Assembly (NCBI RefSeq): GCF_900096945.1
Contig: NZ_FMKA01000002.1
Span: 124,001 to 188,000 of the forward strand
Direction of reading: 5' to 3'
Source: Anaerobium acetethylicum
GTDB taxonomy: Bacteria; Bacillota; Clostridia; Lachnospirales; Lachnospiraceae
Length of the DNA: 64,000 nucleotides
This document shows, piece by piece, positions 38,949 through 48,914 of the stretch (positions are counted from its first letter, which is position 1; every line of letters starts with the position of its first letter). Below the pieces are notes generated by a model that made no database searches, was not told the origin of the DNA, and saw only the letters and a program-made list of their open reading frames with translations. The translations under genes and the position numbers were made by a program.

Positions 38949-39775
38949 TGAAGCAGCCGATGATAAGTATATGTATCCCGGCATACAACAATGAGGGGTT
39001 TATTAAAGAAACAATAGAATCGATTCTGAATCAGACATATAAGAATTTTGAACTGATTGTTGTGGACGACAAATCCCGGGATAACACTGTAAAAGTAGTT
39101 GAAGATATTAAAGATGCACGTATAAAATTGGTTAAGAATGAAAAGAACTTAGGTATGGTAGGAAATTGGAACAGGTGTCTTGAGCTTGCCAATGGAGAAT
39201 ATGTTAAACTGATATGCGCAGATGATATTCTGTACCCGGATTGTGTTGCAAAAGAAGTAAAAGTCCTTGAACATTATCCGAATGTTAACATGGTTGTCAG
39301 CAATACTGCATTAGTCAACAATGATGGAAAAAAAACAGGCGAATTCAGACGATATTTCAAAAAAGGTGTTGTGAAAGGGAAAGAAGTTGTAAAAATGTCT
39401 TTGCTGATCCAAAACTTTTTTGGAGCACCGGTCAATACAATGTTCAGGAAAAAAGCACTTGAAAAATCCGGTAAATTTGATATCGATTTTACCTACATAT
39501 TGGATTTTGATTTATGGATCAGGATAGCAGCTTTGGGAGATATCTATATACTGAAGGAAACTTTGAATGGCTTTAGAATCAGAAATGATTCCAATACAGG
39601 GATGCTTATAAATACAAAACAGGATGTTTACGTTGATGAGCATAAGAGGCTTTTAGAAAAGTATATGCGGCTTGGAACAGTTAAATTTACAAAGTTTGAT
39701 TATAAGTTAAGCATTTTTATCAGAAAGATAAGAAACAGAATGATTAACGTGTACTTGAAATGCTTTGCAAAATAG
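38948..39775 (+). CDS. GT2 family glycosyltransferase
   Basis: ISICIPAYNNEGFIKETIESILNQTYKNFELIVVDDKSRDNT...GNWNRCLELANGEYVKLICADD. Confidence 0.92.
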   Translation: MKQPMISICIPAYNNEGFIKETIESILNQTYKNFELIVVDDKSRDNTVKVVEDIKDARIKLVKNEKNLGMVGNWNRCLELANGEYVKLICADDILYPDCVAKEVKVLEHYPNVNMVVSNTALVNNDGKKTGEFRRYFKKGVVKGKEVVKMSLLIQNFFGAPVNTMFRKKALEKSGKFDIDFTYILDFDLWIRIAALGDIYILKETLNGFRIRNDSNTGMLINTKQDVYVDEHKRLLEKYMRLGTVKFTKFDYKLSIFIRKIRNRMINVYLKCFAK

Positions 39776-39867
39776 AGGGTTAAGTCATTAAACGTTGAAA
39801 TAACCAATATTAAATGATATAATGTTACAAAAATATGAACAAGATAAGAATATTTGGAGGAAATGTA

Positions 39868-40944
39868 ATGAGAACTTATTTGGTAACAGGCGGAGCGGGA
39901 TTCATCGGATCGAACTATATTCACTATATGTTCAAGAAATACGACAATGAAATCAGAATCATCAACGTAGATGCGTTGACCTATGCAGGAAATCTGGAAA
40001 ATCTAAAAGAAGTAGAAAATAGAGACAACTATACGTTTGTCAAAGCCGATATCCGTGACAAGGAAGCAATCGGAAAGATCTTCGCAGAAAACAACATTGA
40101 CCGCGTTGTGCATTTTGCAGCAGAGAGCCATGTGGACAGAAGTATCCGCAACCCTGAAGTGTTTGTGGAAACCAACGTTTTAGGAACCCTTGTGATGTTA
40201 AATGAAGCAAAAAAAGCATGGGAACTGGAAGACGGAAGCTTCAAAGCTGACAAGAAATTCCTTCATGTATCGACAGACGAAGTTTACGGATCATTAGAGG
40301 AAGAAGGAACATACTTCTATGAAACGACTCCGATCGATCCTCACAGCCCTTATTCGGCAAGCAAGGCATCATCCGACATGCTTGTGAAGGCTTATATAGA
40401 TACCTACAAATTCCCGGCGAACATCACCAACTGCAGCAACAACTACGGTCCTTACCAGTTCCCGGAAAAACTGATTCCGCTTATCATCAACAACGCACTG
40501 CAGGGCAAGAAGCTTCCTGTATACGGAGATGGAAAGAACGTAAGAGACTGGTTATACGTTGACGATCATGCGAAGGCAATCGATATGGTTACGGAAAAAG
40601 GCAGACTTGGAGAAAGATATAATGTCGGCGGACATAACGAAAAGCAGAATATCGAAATTATCAACATCATTATAGAAACATTGCAGGAAATGCTTCCTGA
40701 AAATGATCCGAGACGTGCACATGTAACAACAGACCTTATTACTTATGTAGAAGACAGAAAAGGCCATGACAGAAGATATGCAATTGCTCCTGACAAGATT
40801 AAAGAAGAAATCGGCTGGGAACCTGAAACAATGTTCAAAGAAGGCATCAGACTTACAATCAAATGGTTCTTCGAAAATGAGGATTGGATGAAGAACGTCA
40901 CAAGCGGCGATTACCAGAAATATTATACAGAGATGTACAAATAA
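39868..40944 (+). CDS. rfbB: dTDP-glucose 4,6-dehydratase
   Basis: MRTYLVTGGAGFIGSNYIHYMFKKY...HFAAESHVDRSI...STDEVYGSL...YSASKASSDM. Confidence 0.97.
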   Translation: MRTYLVTGGAGFIGSNYIHYMFKKYDNEIRIINVDALTYAGNLENLKEVENRDNYTFVKADIRDKEAIGKIFAENNIDRVVHFAAESHVDRSIRNPEVFVETNVLGTLVMLNEAKKAWELEDGSFKADKKFLHVSTDEVYGSLEEEGTYFYETTPIDPHSPYSASKASSDMLVKAYIDTYKFPANITNCSNNYGPYQFPEKLIPLIINNALQGKKLPVYGDGKNVRDWLYVDDHAKAIDMVTEKGRLGERYNVGGHNEKQNIEIINIIIETLQEMLPENDPRRAHVTTDLITYVEDRKGHDRRYAIAPDKIKEEIGWEPETMFKEGIRLTIKWFFENEDWMKNVTSGDYQKYYTEMYK

Positions 40945-40954
40945 TTATCATAAG

Positions 40955-41003
40955 AAAACGTCGACAGCAGTATCCTCGTGGTACTGCTAGTTTACGTTAA
41001 AGA
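40955..41003 (+). other. Intergenic hairpin between rfbB and rfbA
   Basis: AGCAGTATC-CTCGT-GGTACTGCT nested in AACGT...ACGTT, with no T tract. Confidence 0.6.
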
Positions 41004-41021
41004 AAGCAGGAGGTTCTATTC

Positions 41022-41891
41022 ATGAAAGGTATTATATTAGCAGGCGGTTCAGGAACTAGATTGTATCCATTAACAAAGGCGATTTCAAAGCAGATCATGC
41101 CGGTTTATGACAAGCCGATGATCTATTATCCATTATCTACTCTGATGCTTGCAGGAATCCAGGATATTCTGATTATTTCAACACCAAGGGATTTACCTGT
41201 TTTTGAAGAATTGTTCGGAACAGGGGAACAGTTGGGACTGCGCATGTCCTATGCAGTGCAGGAATCCCCGAGAGGACTTGCAGATGCATTTATTATTGGT
41301 GAGGAATTTATCGGAGACGACAATGTGGCACTGGTGCTTGGAGATAATATTTTCTACGGCCAGAGCTTCTCGAAAGTACTGAAGAATGCAGCTTCAAGAG
41401 AAACAGGAGCTACCATCTTCGGTTATTATGTAAAGGATCCAAGAGAATACGGCGTAGTTGAATTCGATGAAGAAGGAAAAGCATTATCGATAGAAGAAAA
41501 ACCAGCTGATCCAAAATCAAACTATGCAGTACCGGGACTTTATTTCTATGACAACGACGTAGTTGAGATTGCGAAGAACGTGAAGCCGTCAGCGCGCGGG
41601 GAAATCGAAATCACAAGCATCAACAACGAATATTTAAGAAGAGGAACTCTTCATGTTGAAACATTAGGACGCGGATTCGCATGGCTGGATACAGGAAACC
41701 ATGATTCCCTCCTTGATGCAGCTGATTTCGTGGCTGCATTCCAGAAACGCCAGGGATTATACATCTCCTGTATCGAAGAGATAGCTTACAAGAGAGGCTT
41801 TATTACAAAAGAACAGCTTCTTGAACTTGCGCAGCCATTATTAAAGACGGAATACGGACAGTATCTGGTAGATGTTGCAAACGGACTTTAG
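41022..41891 (+). CDS. rfbA: Glucose-1-phosphate thymidylyltransferase
   Basis: [57 protein letters not shown]. Confidence 0.98.
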   Translation: MKGIILAGGSGTRLYPLTKAISKQIMPVYDKPMIYYPLSTLMLAGIQDILIISTPRDLPVFEELFGTGEQLGLRMSYAVQESPRGLADAFIIGEEFIGDDNVALVLGDNIFYGQSFSKVLKNAASRETGATIFGYYVKDPREYGVVEFDEEGKALSIEEKPADPKSNYAVPGLYFYDNDVVEIAKNVKPSARGEIEITSINNEYLRRGTLHVETLGRGFAWLDTGNHDSLLDAADFVAAFQKRQGLYISCIEEIAYKRGFITKEQLLELAQPLLKTEYGQYLVDVANGL

Positions 41892-41964
41892 GATATCAGG
41901 AAGTCGCTGGCTGATGAAACTGCCAGTGCATCAAAACAATCAACATGGAAAGAGGTAATTGAAA

Positions 41965-42522
41965 ATGGGTCAGATAACAGTAGAAAAATGTGAGATAGAA
42001 GGATTAATGGTCATTGAACCAAAAGTATTCGGAGATGAAAGAGGATACTTCATGGAAACTTATAATTACAACGATTATAAGGCAGTTGGAATCGACCAGA
42101 ATTTCGTGCAGGACAACCAGTCAAGCTCAATAAGAGGTGTTTTGAGAGGCCTTCACTTCCAGAAGGATTTTCCACAGGACAAGCTTGTAAGGGTTGTCAG
42201 CGGAGAAGTATTTGACGTTGCAGTCGACTTGAGACCAGGCTCTGAAACTTTCGGAAAATGGTACGGGGTTATCCTTTCAGCAGAAAACAAAAAGCAGTTC
42301 TTCATTCCAAAGAATTTTGCACACGGCTTTGTCGTGTTGTCGGAATCGGCTGAATTTGCTTATAAATGCACGGATTTCTATCATCCAAACGATGAAGGCG
42401 GACTTTTATGGAATGACCCTGAAATAGGGATTGAATGGCCGATACCGGCAGACATGGAACTTGTAATTTCTGAAAAAGACCAGAAATGGGACGGAATCAA
42501 AAAAACTTTCGGAACAAAATAG
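41965..42522 (+). CDS. rfbC: dTDP-4-dehydrorhamnose 3,5-epimerase
   Basis: IEPKVFGDERGYFMETYNYNDYKAVGIDQNFVQDNQSSSIRGVLRGLHFQ...PKNFAHGFVVLSE. Confidence 0.97.
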   Translation: MGQITVEKCEIEGLMVIEPKVFGDERGYFMETYNYNDYKAVGIDQNFVQDNQSSSIRGVLRGLHFQKDFPQDKLVRVVSGEVFDVAVDLRPGSETFGKWYGVILSAENKKQFFIPKNFAHGFVVLSESAEFAYKCTDFYHPNDEGGLLWNDPEIGIEWPIPADMELVISEKDQKWDGIKKTFGTK

Positions 42523-42535
42523 AATTAGTAACTAA

Positions 42536-42582
42536 AATTCAGCATAAAAGCACCTCGCGAGACGGGGATTCTGAACAGTTAC
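42536..42582 (+). repeat. Dispersed 47-nt intergenic repeat, copy B
   Basis: AATTCAGCATAAAAGCACCTCGCGAGACGGGGATTCTGAACAGTTAC. Confidence 0.8.
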
Positions 42583-42723
42583 TAGAATTATACATAAACA
42601 ATAATATGCCCCCGATTTTTTCCAGCGGGAGGCATATTATTCTGTAATTAGAAAACAGGCATAAATACTCTTTATGATTATATAAAGAACCGCCGGGATA
42701 CAGGCGGTTTTCAGGAGGAAACA

Positions 42724-43512
42724 ATGAATATTATTAAAGATATATTTAAAAACAGGAAACTGGTCTTATATCTGTCAAAAAATGATTTTAAGACCAAGTA
42801 TGCCGGATCATACCTTGGAATAATCTGGGCTTTTGTACAGCCCTTAATTACAATACTGCTTTACTGGTTCGTGTTCCAGGTAGGATTAAGATCTCAGAAC
42901 GTCGGCGAGATCCCTTTCGTTCTATGGCTGATGGCAGGACTGATACCGTGGTTCTATTTTTCGGAATCGGTGATCAATGGGACAAACTGTTTCCTGGAAT
43001 ACAGCTACCTTGTAAAAAAGGTTGTATTCGACATCAAGGTGCTCCCTATCGTCAAGGTCATCTCTTCCCTTTATGTGCACGCCTTTTTCATCGCCCTTTT
43101 GGTTGTGGTATATACGGTAAGCGGAAGGTTCCCGGGACTGATCGCCATACAGCTGCTGTACTACACCCTGTGCATGATCATGCTTTCCCTTTCGCTGGTG
43201 TATTTCACATCAGCAGTTGCTATATTTTTTAAGGATGCGACGCAGCTCATCAATATCTTCATGCAGATCGGAGTCTGGATGACCCCTATTATGTGGAATA
43301 TTGCAATCATAAAGGGAAACCTGCTTTATGTGTTCAAGGCAAATCCGATGTATTATGTTGTGGAAGGCTACAGGGACACTATGATCAATGGAATCTGGTT
43401 TTTTGAAAAACCGTCTCTGACTGTCTATTTCTGGGTGTTTGTACTGGTCATGCTGATTTTCAGCAAATATGTATTCACCAGGCTGAAACCGCATTTTTCT
43501 GATTCTTTATAA
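42724..43512 (+). CDS. ABC-2 type polysaccharide export permease (Wzm/TagG-like)
   Basis: YLSKNDFKTKYAGSYLGIIWAFVQPLITILLYWFVFQVGLRS...ANPMYYVVEGYRDTMI. Confidence 0.95.
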   Translation: MNIIKDIFKNRKLVLYLSKNDFKTKYAGSYLGIIWAFVQPLITILLYWFVFQVGLRSQNVGEIPFVLWLMAGLIPWFYFSESVINGTNCFLEYSYLVKKVVFDIKVLPIVKVISSLYVHAFFIALLVVVYTVSGRFPGLIAIQLLYYTLCMIMLSLSLVYFTSAVAIFFKDATQLINIFMQIGVWMTPIMWNIAIIKGNLLYVFKANPMYYVVEGYRDTMINGIWFFEKPSLTVYFWVFVLVMLIFSKYVFTRLKPHFSDSL

Positions 43513-43547
43513 TCGCGGCAGAATAAGAAAGGATATTGTGTAAAAAT

Positions 43548-44855
43548 ATGAGCGAGATAGCTATTAATATATCAAGTGTTTCCAAGGTTTATAAATTATA
43601 CGACAAGCCTACACTCAGGCTGAAGGAAGCCCTGAGCTTAAGCGGCAGGAAATACCATAAGGATTTTCCGGCGCTCCATGATGTGAGCTTTGATGTTAAA
43701 AAAGGTGACATGCTTGGAATCATCGGCAAGAACGGTGCGGGAAAGTCGACCCTCCTGAAGATCATCACGGGAGTCCTCTCTCCTTCAGGCGGAAACGTGG
43801 AAATCAACGGAAAGATTTCTGCCCTGCTTGAACTTGGAGCAGGCTTTAATCCTGAGTATACGGGAATTGAAAATATTTATCTGAATGGCCAGATGATCGG
43901 CTTTACCCGCGAGGAGATGGATAGCAAAATAGAGGATATCGTAAAATTTGCCGACATTGGGGATTTTGTATACCAGCCGGTCAAGACTTATTCAAGTGGT
44001 ATGTTTGCGCGTCTGGCATTTGCCGTTGCAATCAATGTAGAGCCTGACATCCTGATCGTGGATGAGGCTTTGTCAGTCGGAGACGTGTTCTTCCAGGCGA
44101 AATGCTACAAGAAGCTTGAAGATTTCAGAAACAGCGGAAAGACCATCCTCCTGGTTACCCATGACATGGGCAGCGTCATAAAATACTGCAACCGCGCCGT
44201 AATCATCAATGGCGGGGAAAAGATTGCCGAAGGCAGCCCTGTGGATATGGTCGATCTCTATAAGAAGATCCTGGTAGGCCAGTATGACGCATCGGAAGCG
44301 GAAGAAAACGAAGATTCAGAGGGTGCAGGAAAAGCAGGAACCAGCATCGATGAATTCGGACTGAAGGAAGGAAGCAGCTGGAAGGATTACATGCTGATTA
44401 ACCCGAATAACGTGGAATACGGAGACAGGCGCGCATCCATCATCGACTTCGGTATTTTCGATGACGAGGACCAGATTACGAATACTGTCTATAAACTCAG
44501 GAAATTCACCCTGAAACTGAAAGTGAAGTTCAATGAGGAGATTGAAAATCCGATTTTTGCGTTCAGCATAAAGGACATCAAGGGAACCGAAATTTCAGGT
44601 ACGAACACGATCATCGAAAAGGTGGATACGGGAATCGTCAAAAAGGGCGAAACCATTGAAATCGCCTTCAGACAGAAGATGATTCTGCAGGGAGGTCAGT
44701 ATCTCCTTCAGCTGGGATGTACGGGATTTGAAAATGACGCCCTTGTCGTGTTCCACAGACTGTATGACATTTGCTGTATAAGCGTCATTGCCGACAAGAC
44801 CACAGTGGGCTACTGTGATATGGATTCAAAAGTGACCTATAGGAAGGAGGATTAG
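43548..44855 (+). CDS. Polysaccharide export ATPase with C-terminal Wzt_C-type carbohydrate-binding domain
   Basis: DVSFDVKKGDMLGIIGKNGAGKSTLLKIITGVLSPSGG, YSSGMFARLAFAVAINVEPDILIVDEALSVGD; extra ~170-aa beta-rich C-terminal domain (IDFGIFDDEDQITNTVYKLRKFTLKLKVKFNEE...). Confidence 0.94.
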   Translation: MSEIAINISSVSKVYKLYDKPTLRLKEALSLSGRKYHKDFPALHDVSFDVKKGDMLGIIGKNGAGKSTLLKIITGVLSPSGGNVEINGKISALLELGAGFNPEYTGIENIYLNGQMIGFTREEMDSKIEDIVKFADIGDFVYQPVKTYSSGMFARLAFAVAINVEPDILIVDEALSVGDVFFQAKCYKKLEDFRNSGKTILLVTHDMGSVIKYCNRAVIINGGEKIAEGSPVDMVDLYKKILVGQYDASEAEENEDSEGAGKAGTSIDEFGLKEGSSWKDYMLINPNNVEYGDRRASIIDFGIFDDEDQITNTVYKLRKFTLKLKVKFNEEIENPIFAFSIKDIKGTEISGTNTIIEKVDTGIVKKGETIEIAFRQKMILQGGQYLLQLGCTGFENDALVVFHRLYDICCISVIADKTTVGYCDMDSKVTYRKED

Positions 44856-44857
44856 AA

Positions 44858-47800
44858 GTGCAGAAAATCAAAAAAGCGGTGCTGTTGACGAAACTCTGCG
44901 TCAGGCAGCCTAAAACCATCATAAAAGGCTTCAGATATATAAAAAACAACGGTATGGACAACTTTCTGATCCACGTCAAAGGCAAGGCAAGCAACGAGAT
45001 GTTCAATGCCAGCAGGCAGATCCAGCTGGATGAAACGAAAAGCAGATACTACGATAAACTGAAATTTTCAATCATAATGCCGGTCTACAACGTAGAGATA
45101 AAGTGGCTTGAAAAGGCTATCGAATCGATAGAAGCGCAGAATTATATCAACTGGGAGCTATGCATAGCCGACGACTGCTCTACAGATCCAAGGGTCAGGG
45201 AATATTTGGATAGCGTTAAAAACGATGTGATTAAGGTGGTATTCCTTGAAAAGAACGGCGGCATATCGGCTGCAACCAATGAAGCTGCAAAAATGGCTGA
45301 AGGCGATTACCTCGTACTGATGGACAATGACGACGAGATATCCCATGATGCTTTGTTTGAATTCGCAAAGGCTATTAAAAATTCGGATGCAGACATCATC
45401 TACAGCGACCAGGATATCGTAGATATGGAAGGAAGCCACAGGGATCCGCTCTTTAAACCGGACTGGTCTCCTGACCTTCTGTTAAGCCAGATGTACATCG
45501 GCCACCTTCTTGGATTCAAAAAGGAACTTTTTGAAAAAGTCGGAGGTTTCAGAAGCGAATTCAACGGAAGCCAGGATTACGACCTGATGCTCCGTATGAC
45601 GGAACATACGAAAAAGGTTGCCCATGTTTCTAAGATCTTATACTCCTGGAGGGACCTTCCAAGTTCGACAGCGGCCAACCCGCATTCAAAGCCTTATGCG
45701 CAGACAGCCGGCCTCAATGCGATCCAGGACCATCTGGACAGGGTATACGGAAAAGGCAATGCAGAAGCAAAGGAAACAGCAGACCTGTTTGTTTATGATG
45801 TAAGATATAAGCTCAGGGAGAATGTAAAAGCCTCCATCATTATCCCGACGAAGGACCATGCAAAGCTTCTGGGCGACGTTGTGGAAAGCATCCAGAAAAA
45901 GACGGCATACAGAAATTTCGAAATCATAATCCTGAACAACAATTCAGAAGAAAAAGCGACTTTTGAATATTTCGATCAGGTTGTCAAGGAATATGACAAT
46001 GTCAGGGTTGAGGAAGCAAGCTACGAATTCAACTGGTCACGCCTGAACAATCACGGAATCAGGATCGCAGAAGGAGACGTGTTCATCTTCCTCAACAATG
46101 ATATGCAGGTGATTACAGAAGACTGGCTCGAAAGGCTTGTTGAGAAGGCAGTAAGGGAAGATGTCGGAACCGTGGGAGCACTTCTTCTGTTTGAAGACGG
46201 CACGATCCAGCATGCAGGCGTCATCGCAGCTATGGGCGGCTGGGCTGACCATGTATTCAGAGGCATGAATCCGGTACATTATGGTTCCCCTTTCATTTCC
46301 CCTATGGTTACAAGGAATGTGACGGCTTCCACAGGGGCATGTCTTGCAATTTCAAGGAAGACGATTGAAAAAATCGGAAACTTCGATGAAAAATTCATCA
46401 TCTGCGGAAGCGATGTGGAAATCAGCGTGCGTGCAAACCAGCACGGACTGGTAAATATCTATGATCCCTTTGCAAGATTATATCATTACGAATCGAAGAG
46501 CAGGGATTCCTATATTCCGCAGATCGATTTTGACCTTTCAGACAAGATGTACAAGGTATACCGCGAAGAGGGCGATCCTTATTACAACAGGCAGCTTGAC
46601 TACAACAGCTGCGTCCCGAAGGCGAAGAGCGGCGTCCAGGAAGCCCCTGAAACCGATCACAGCGGCATGAGGATAGAAGCGGCAGGTATTTCCAACATCG
46701 GATCAAATGTTGCGGAAATCACACCGTATAACTTCAGGCCATGCGCATACAACCGAAAAAGAATCAATCTTCTCGTACCTTCAATCAATCCGGAGCATGT
46801 ATTCGGAGGAATTTCCACGGCAATCAAGTTCTTTGAGGAATTCGTGGAAGAGATGGGATATGACAGCAGGATGATACTCACTGATGCGGAACCGGGCAAT
46901 GACGTGAAGGACGGTTACAATCCGAAATACACCTTTGTGGAGGCAGAAGAGGAAAGCCATGCAGCCCACCAGATCGTGCCCTACAGCAACAGGTACGGCC
47001 GCAGCATTCCAGTATCGGAAAAGGACGTGTTCATGTTCACAGGATGGTGGACAGCCCACTGCGCACAGGAAGCATACGAAGAGTTCGAAAAGCAGTACAG
47101 GATAAGGCCAAACAAGTTCATCAACTTCATACAGGATTACGAGCCGGGCTTCTATCCATGGTCTACAAGATTCCTTCTTGCAGATGCAACCTATAAGAAC
47201 CATTATCCGCAGATTGCCATATTCAACACAGGGCTTCTGAAGGAATATTTCGATTTCAACAAATATAAATTCTACAGGGAATTCGTATTTGAGCCGGTGC
47301 TCAACAAGACCCTGAAGGAAAGGCTCTACAAGGCTGACAGCATCATGCCGAAGAAGAAGCAGATACTCGTATACGGAAGACCGGGAACAGAGAGAAATGC
47401 ATTCGATCTGATTGTGGATTCCCTGAAAAAATGGGTATGGATGCAGTCAGACATTGCGGAATGGACAATCCTGTCGGCAGGAGAGAAATTCAAGGATATC
47501 CCGTTAGGGAACGGCAAGAAGCTTGAATCCGTAGGAAAGCTTACAATCGATGAATATGCAGACGTCCTGACTGACACGTACGCAGGGATTTCCCTCATGG
47601 CATCACCTCATCCGAGCTATCCGCCTCTTGAGATGTCAGTGTTTGAAATCAAGGTAATTACGAATACATATGCAAACAAGGATCTGAGCAGCTTCAACGA
47701 CAACATGGTCTCGCTCGACAATATCAGTCCGACGAATATCGCCAACAGGCTCCTGGAGATCTGCGAAAACTACAGTCCGCAGGTCAGACATGAACTGAAA

Positions 47801-47875
47801 AATAAAGACTATTGCGAAAACAGCAATATCTTCTGGTTTAAGGAAGAAGTCGGAAAGATACTGGAAGAAGAATAA
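44858..47875 (+). CDS. Three-domain glycosyltransferase: two GT2 domains plus a C-terminal GT-B domain (WsaF-like)
   Basis: GT2 no. 1: FSIIMPVYNVEIKWLEKAIESIEAQNYINWELCIADD. GT2 no. 2: ASIIIPTKDHAKLLGDVVESIQKKTAYRNFEIIILNNNS...FLNNDMQVI. C-term: INLLVPSINPEHVFGGISTAIKFFEEFVEEMG...GISLMASPHPSYPPLEMSVFE. Confidence 0.9.
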   Translation: MQKIKKAVLLTKLCVRQPKTIIKGFRYIKNNGMDNFLIHVKGKASNEMFNASRQIQLDETKSRYYDKLKFSIIMPVYNVEIKWLEKAIESIEAQNYINWELCIADDCSTDPRVREYLDSVKNDVIKVVFLEKNGGISAATNEAAKMAEGDYLVLMDNDDEISHDALFEFAKAIKNSDADIIYSDQDIVDMEGSHRDPLFKPDWSPDLLLSQMYIGHLLGFKKELFEKVGGFRSEFNGSQDYDLMLRMTEHTKKVAHVSKILYSWRDLPSSTAANPHSKPYAQTAGLNAIQDHLDRVYGKGNAEAKETADLFVYDVRYKLRENVKASIIIPTKDHAKLLGDVVESIQKKTAYRNFEIIILNNNSEEKATFEYFDQVVKEYDNVRVEEASYEFNWSRLNNHGIRIAEGDVFIFLNNDMQVITEDWLERLVEKAVREDVGTVGALLLFEDGTIQHAGVIAAMGGWADHVFRGMNPVHYGSPFISPMVTRNVTASTGACLAISRKTIEKIGNFDEKFIICGSDVEISVRANQHGLVNIYDPFARLYHYESKSRDSYIPQIDFDLSDKMYKVYREEGDPYYNRQLDYNSCVPKAKSGVQEAPETDHSGMRIEAAGISNIGSNVAEITPYNFRPCAYNRKRINLLVPSINPEHVFGGISTAIKFFEEFVEEMGYDSRMILTDAEPGNDVKDGYNPKYTFVEAEEESHAAHQIVPYSNRYGRSIPVSEKDVFMFTGWWTAHCAQEAYEEFEKQYRIRPNKFINFIQDYEPGFYPWSTRFLLADATYKNHYPQIAIFNTGLLKEYFDFNKYKFYREFVFEPVLNKTLKERLYKADSIMPKKKQILVYGRPGTERNAFDLIVDSLKKWVWMQSDIAEWTILSAGEKFKDIPLGNGKKLESVGKLTIDEYADVLTDTYAGISLMASPHPSYPPLEMSVFEIKVITNTYANKDLSSFNDNMVSLDNISPTNIANRLLEICENYSPQVRHELKNKDYCENSNIFWFKEEVGKILEEE

Positions 47876-47897
47876 GAAAATATTAAAAAATGAGGAA

Positions 47898-47928
47898 GGC
47901 GGATTGCAGGTACAGCCTGCAGTCCGCC
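47898..47928 (+). other. Strong intergenic hairpin without T tract
   Basis: GGCGGATTGCAGG-TACAG-CCTGCAGTCCGCC between the three-domain GT and the methyltransferase. Confidence 0.7.
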
Positions 47929-47989
47929 TGAATGCAAGCATAATCCCGGGAAGCCTGATGGCGGCGGAGGGAAACAGGAGGAGAATTGA

Positions 47990-48901
47990 ATGCCGGAAAT
48001 GATAGGCAATGCCAAAATAAATGATCAGTTCTATAGCGGTGTCGATGGCTATAGCGACGGAGATATAGAAGACGAATTATTGAACCTTGTAACAAATAAT
48101 TCTGATGTCATGGAGATACTGGCAGCTGAAAAACGCTGGCCGATACTTTACCACCTTTCTCCCGTGCGCCAGAATATTTTAGAATGGTACCCGTTCCGGG
48201 AGGGGGCAGAAGTCCTTGAAGTAGGTTCCGGATGCGGAGCAATCACAGGAGTCCTCTGCCGCAAGGCAGGGCAGGTCACCTGCATTGAACTTTCAAAGAG
48301 AAGATCCCTGATTAACATCAACAGGAACAAGGAATATAGCAATCTGGAAATCATGGTGGGAAACTTCAATGACATCAGGCTCGATAAGAAATACGACTAT
48401 ATCACTCTTATTGGAGTCATGGAATATGCAGGCTACTACACTTCGTCGGAATCGCCTTTTGTCAGCTTCCTGGAAAACATCAAGAAGATGCTGAAGCCAG
48501 ATGGGAAACTCCTGATTGCCATTGAAAACAAATTCGGCCTGAAATACTGGGCGGGAGCAAGGGAAGACCATACAGGCGTGTATTTTGACGGGATCGAAGG
48601 CTACCATGCTACGGAGAGCCAGGTCAGGACTTTTTCAAAGGACGAGCTGACAAAGATCATCAGGGATGCAGGCTATTCGGCAATCGAATACTACTATCCG
48701 TTCCCGGATTACAAATTCCCGACGCAGATTTTCTCGGATGACTATATGCCAAAGGCAGATGACCTGATCTGCAGCCGTGACAGTTTTGACAACAGCAGGG
48801 TACATCTTTTTGATGAGACCATGGTTTACAAAAACATCATAGATGCAGATAAATTTGATTTTTTCTCCAACTCGTTTTTTGTTGAAGTTGGAATAGAATA
48901 G
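47990..48901 (+). CDS. Class I SAM-dependent methyltransferase
   Basis: AEVLEVGSGCGAITGVLCRKAGQVTCIELSKRRSLININRN...YDYITLIGVMEYAGYY...LLIAIENKFGLKYWAGAREDHTG. Confidence 0.92.
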   Translation: MPEMIGNAKINDQFYSGVDGYSDGDIEDELLNLVTNNSDVMEILAAEKRWPILYHLSPVRQNILEWYPFREGAEVLEVGSGCGAITGVLCRKAGQVTCIELSKRRSLININRNKEYSNLEIMVGNFNDIRLDKKYDYITLIGVMEYAGYYTSSESPFVSFLENIKKMLKPDGKLLIAIENKFGLKYWAGAREDHTGVYFDGIEGYHATESQVRTFSKDELTKIIRDAGYSAIEYYYPFPDYKFPTQIFSDDYMPKADDLICSRDSFDNSRVHLFDETMVYKNIIDADKFDFFSNSFFVEVGIE

Positions 48902-48914
48902 GACGTGGACAACT

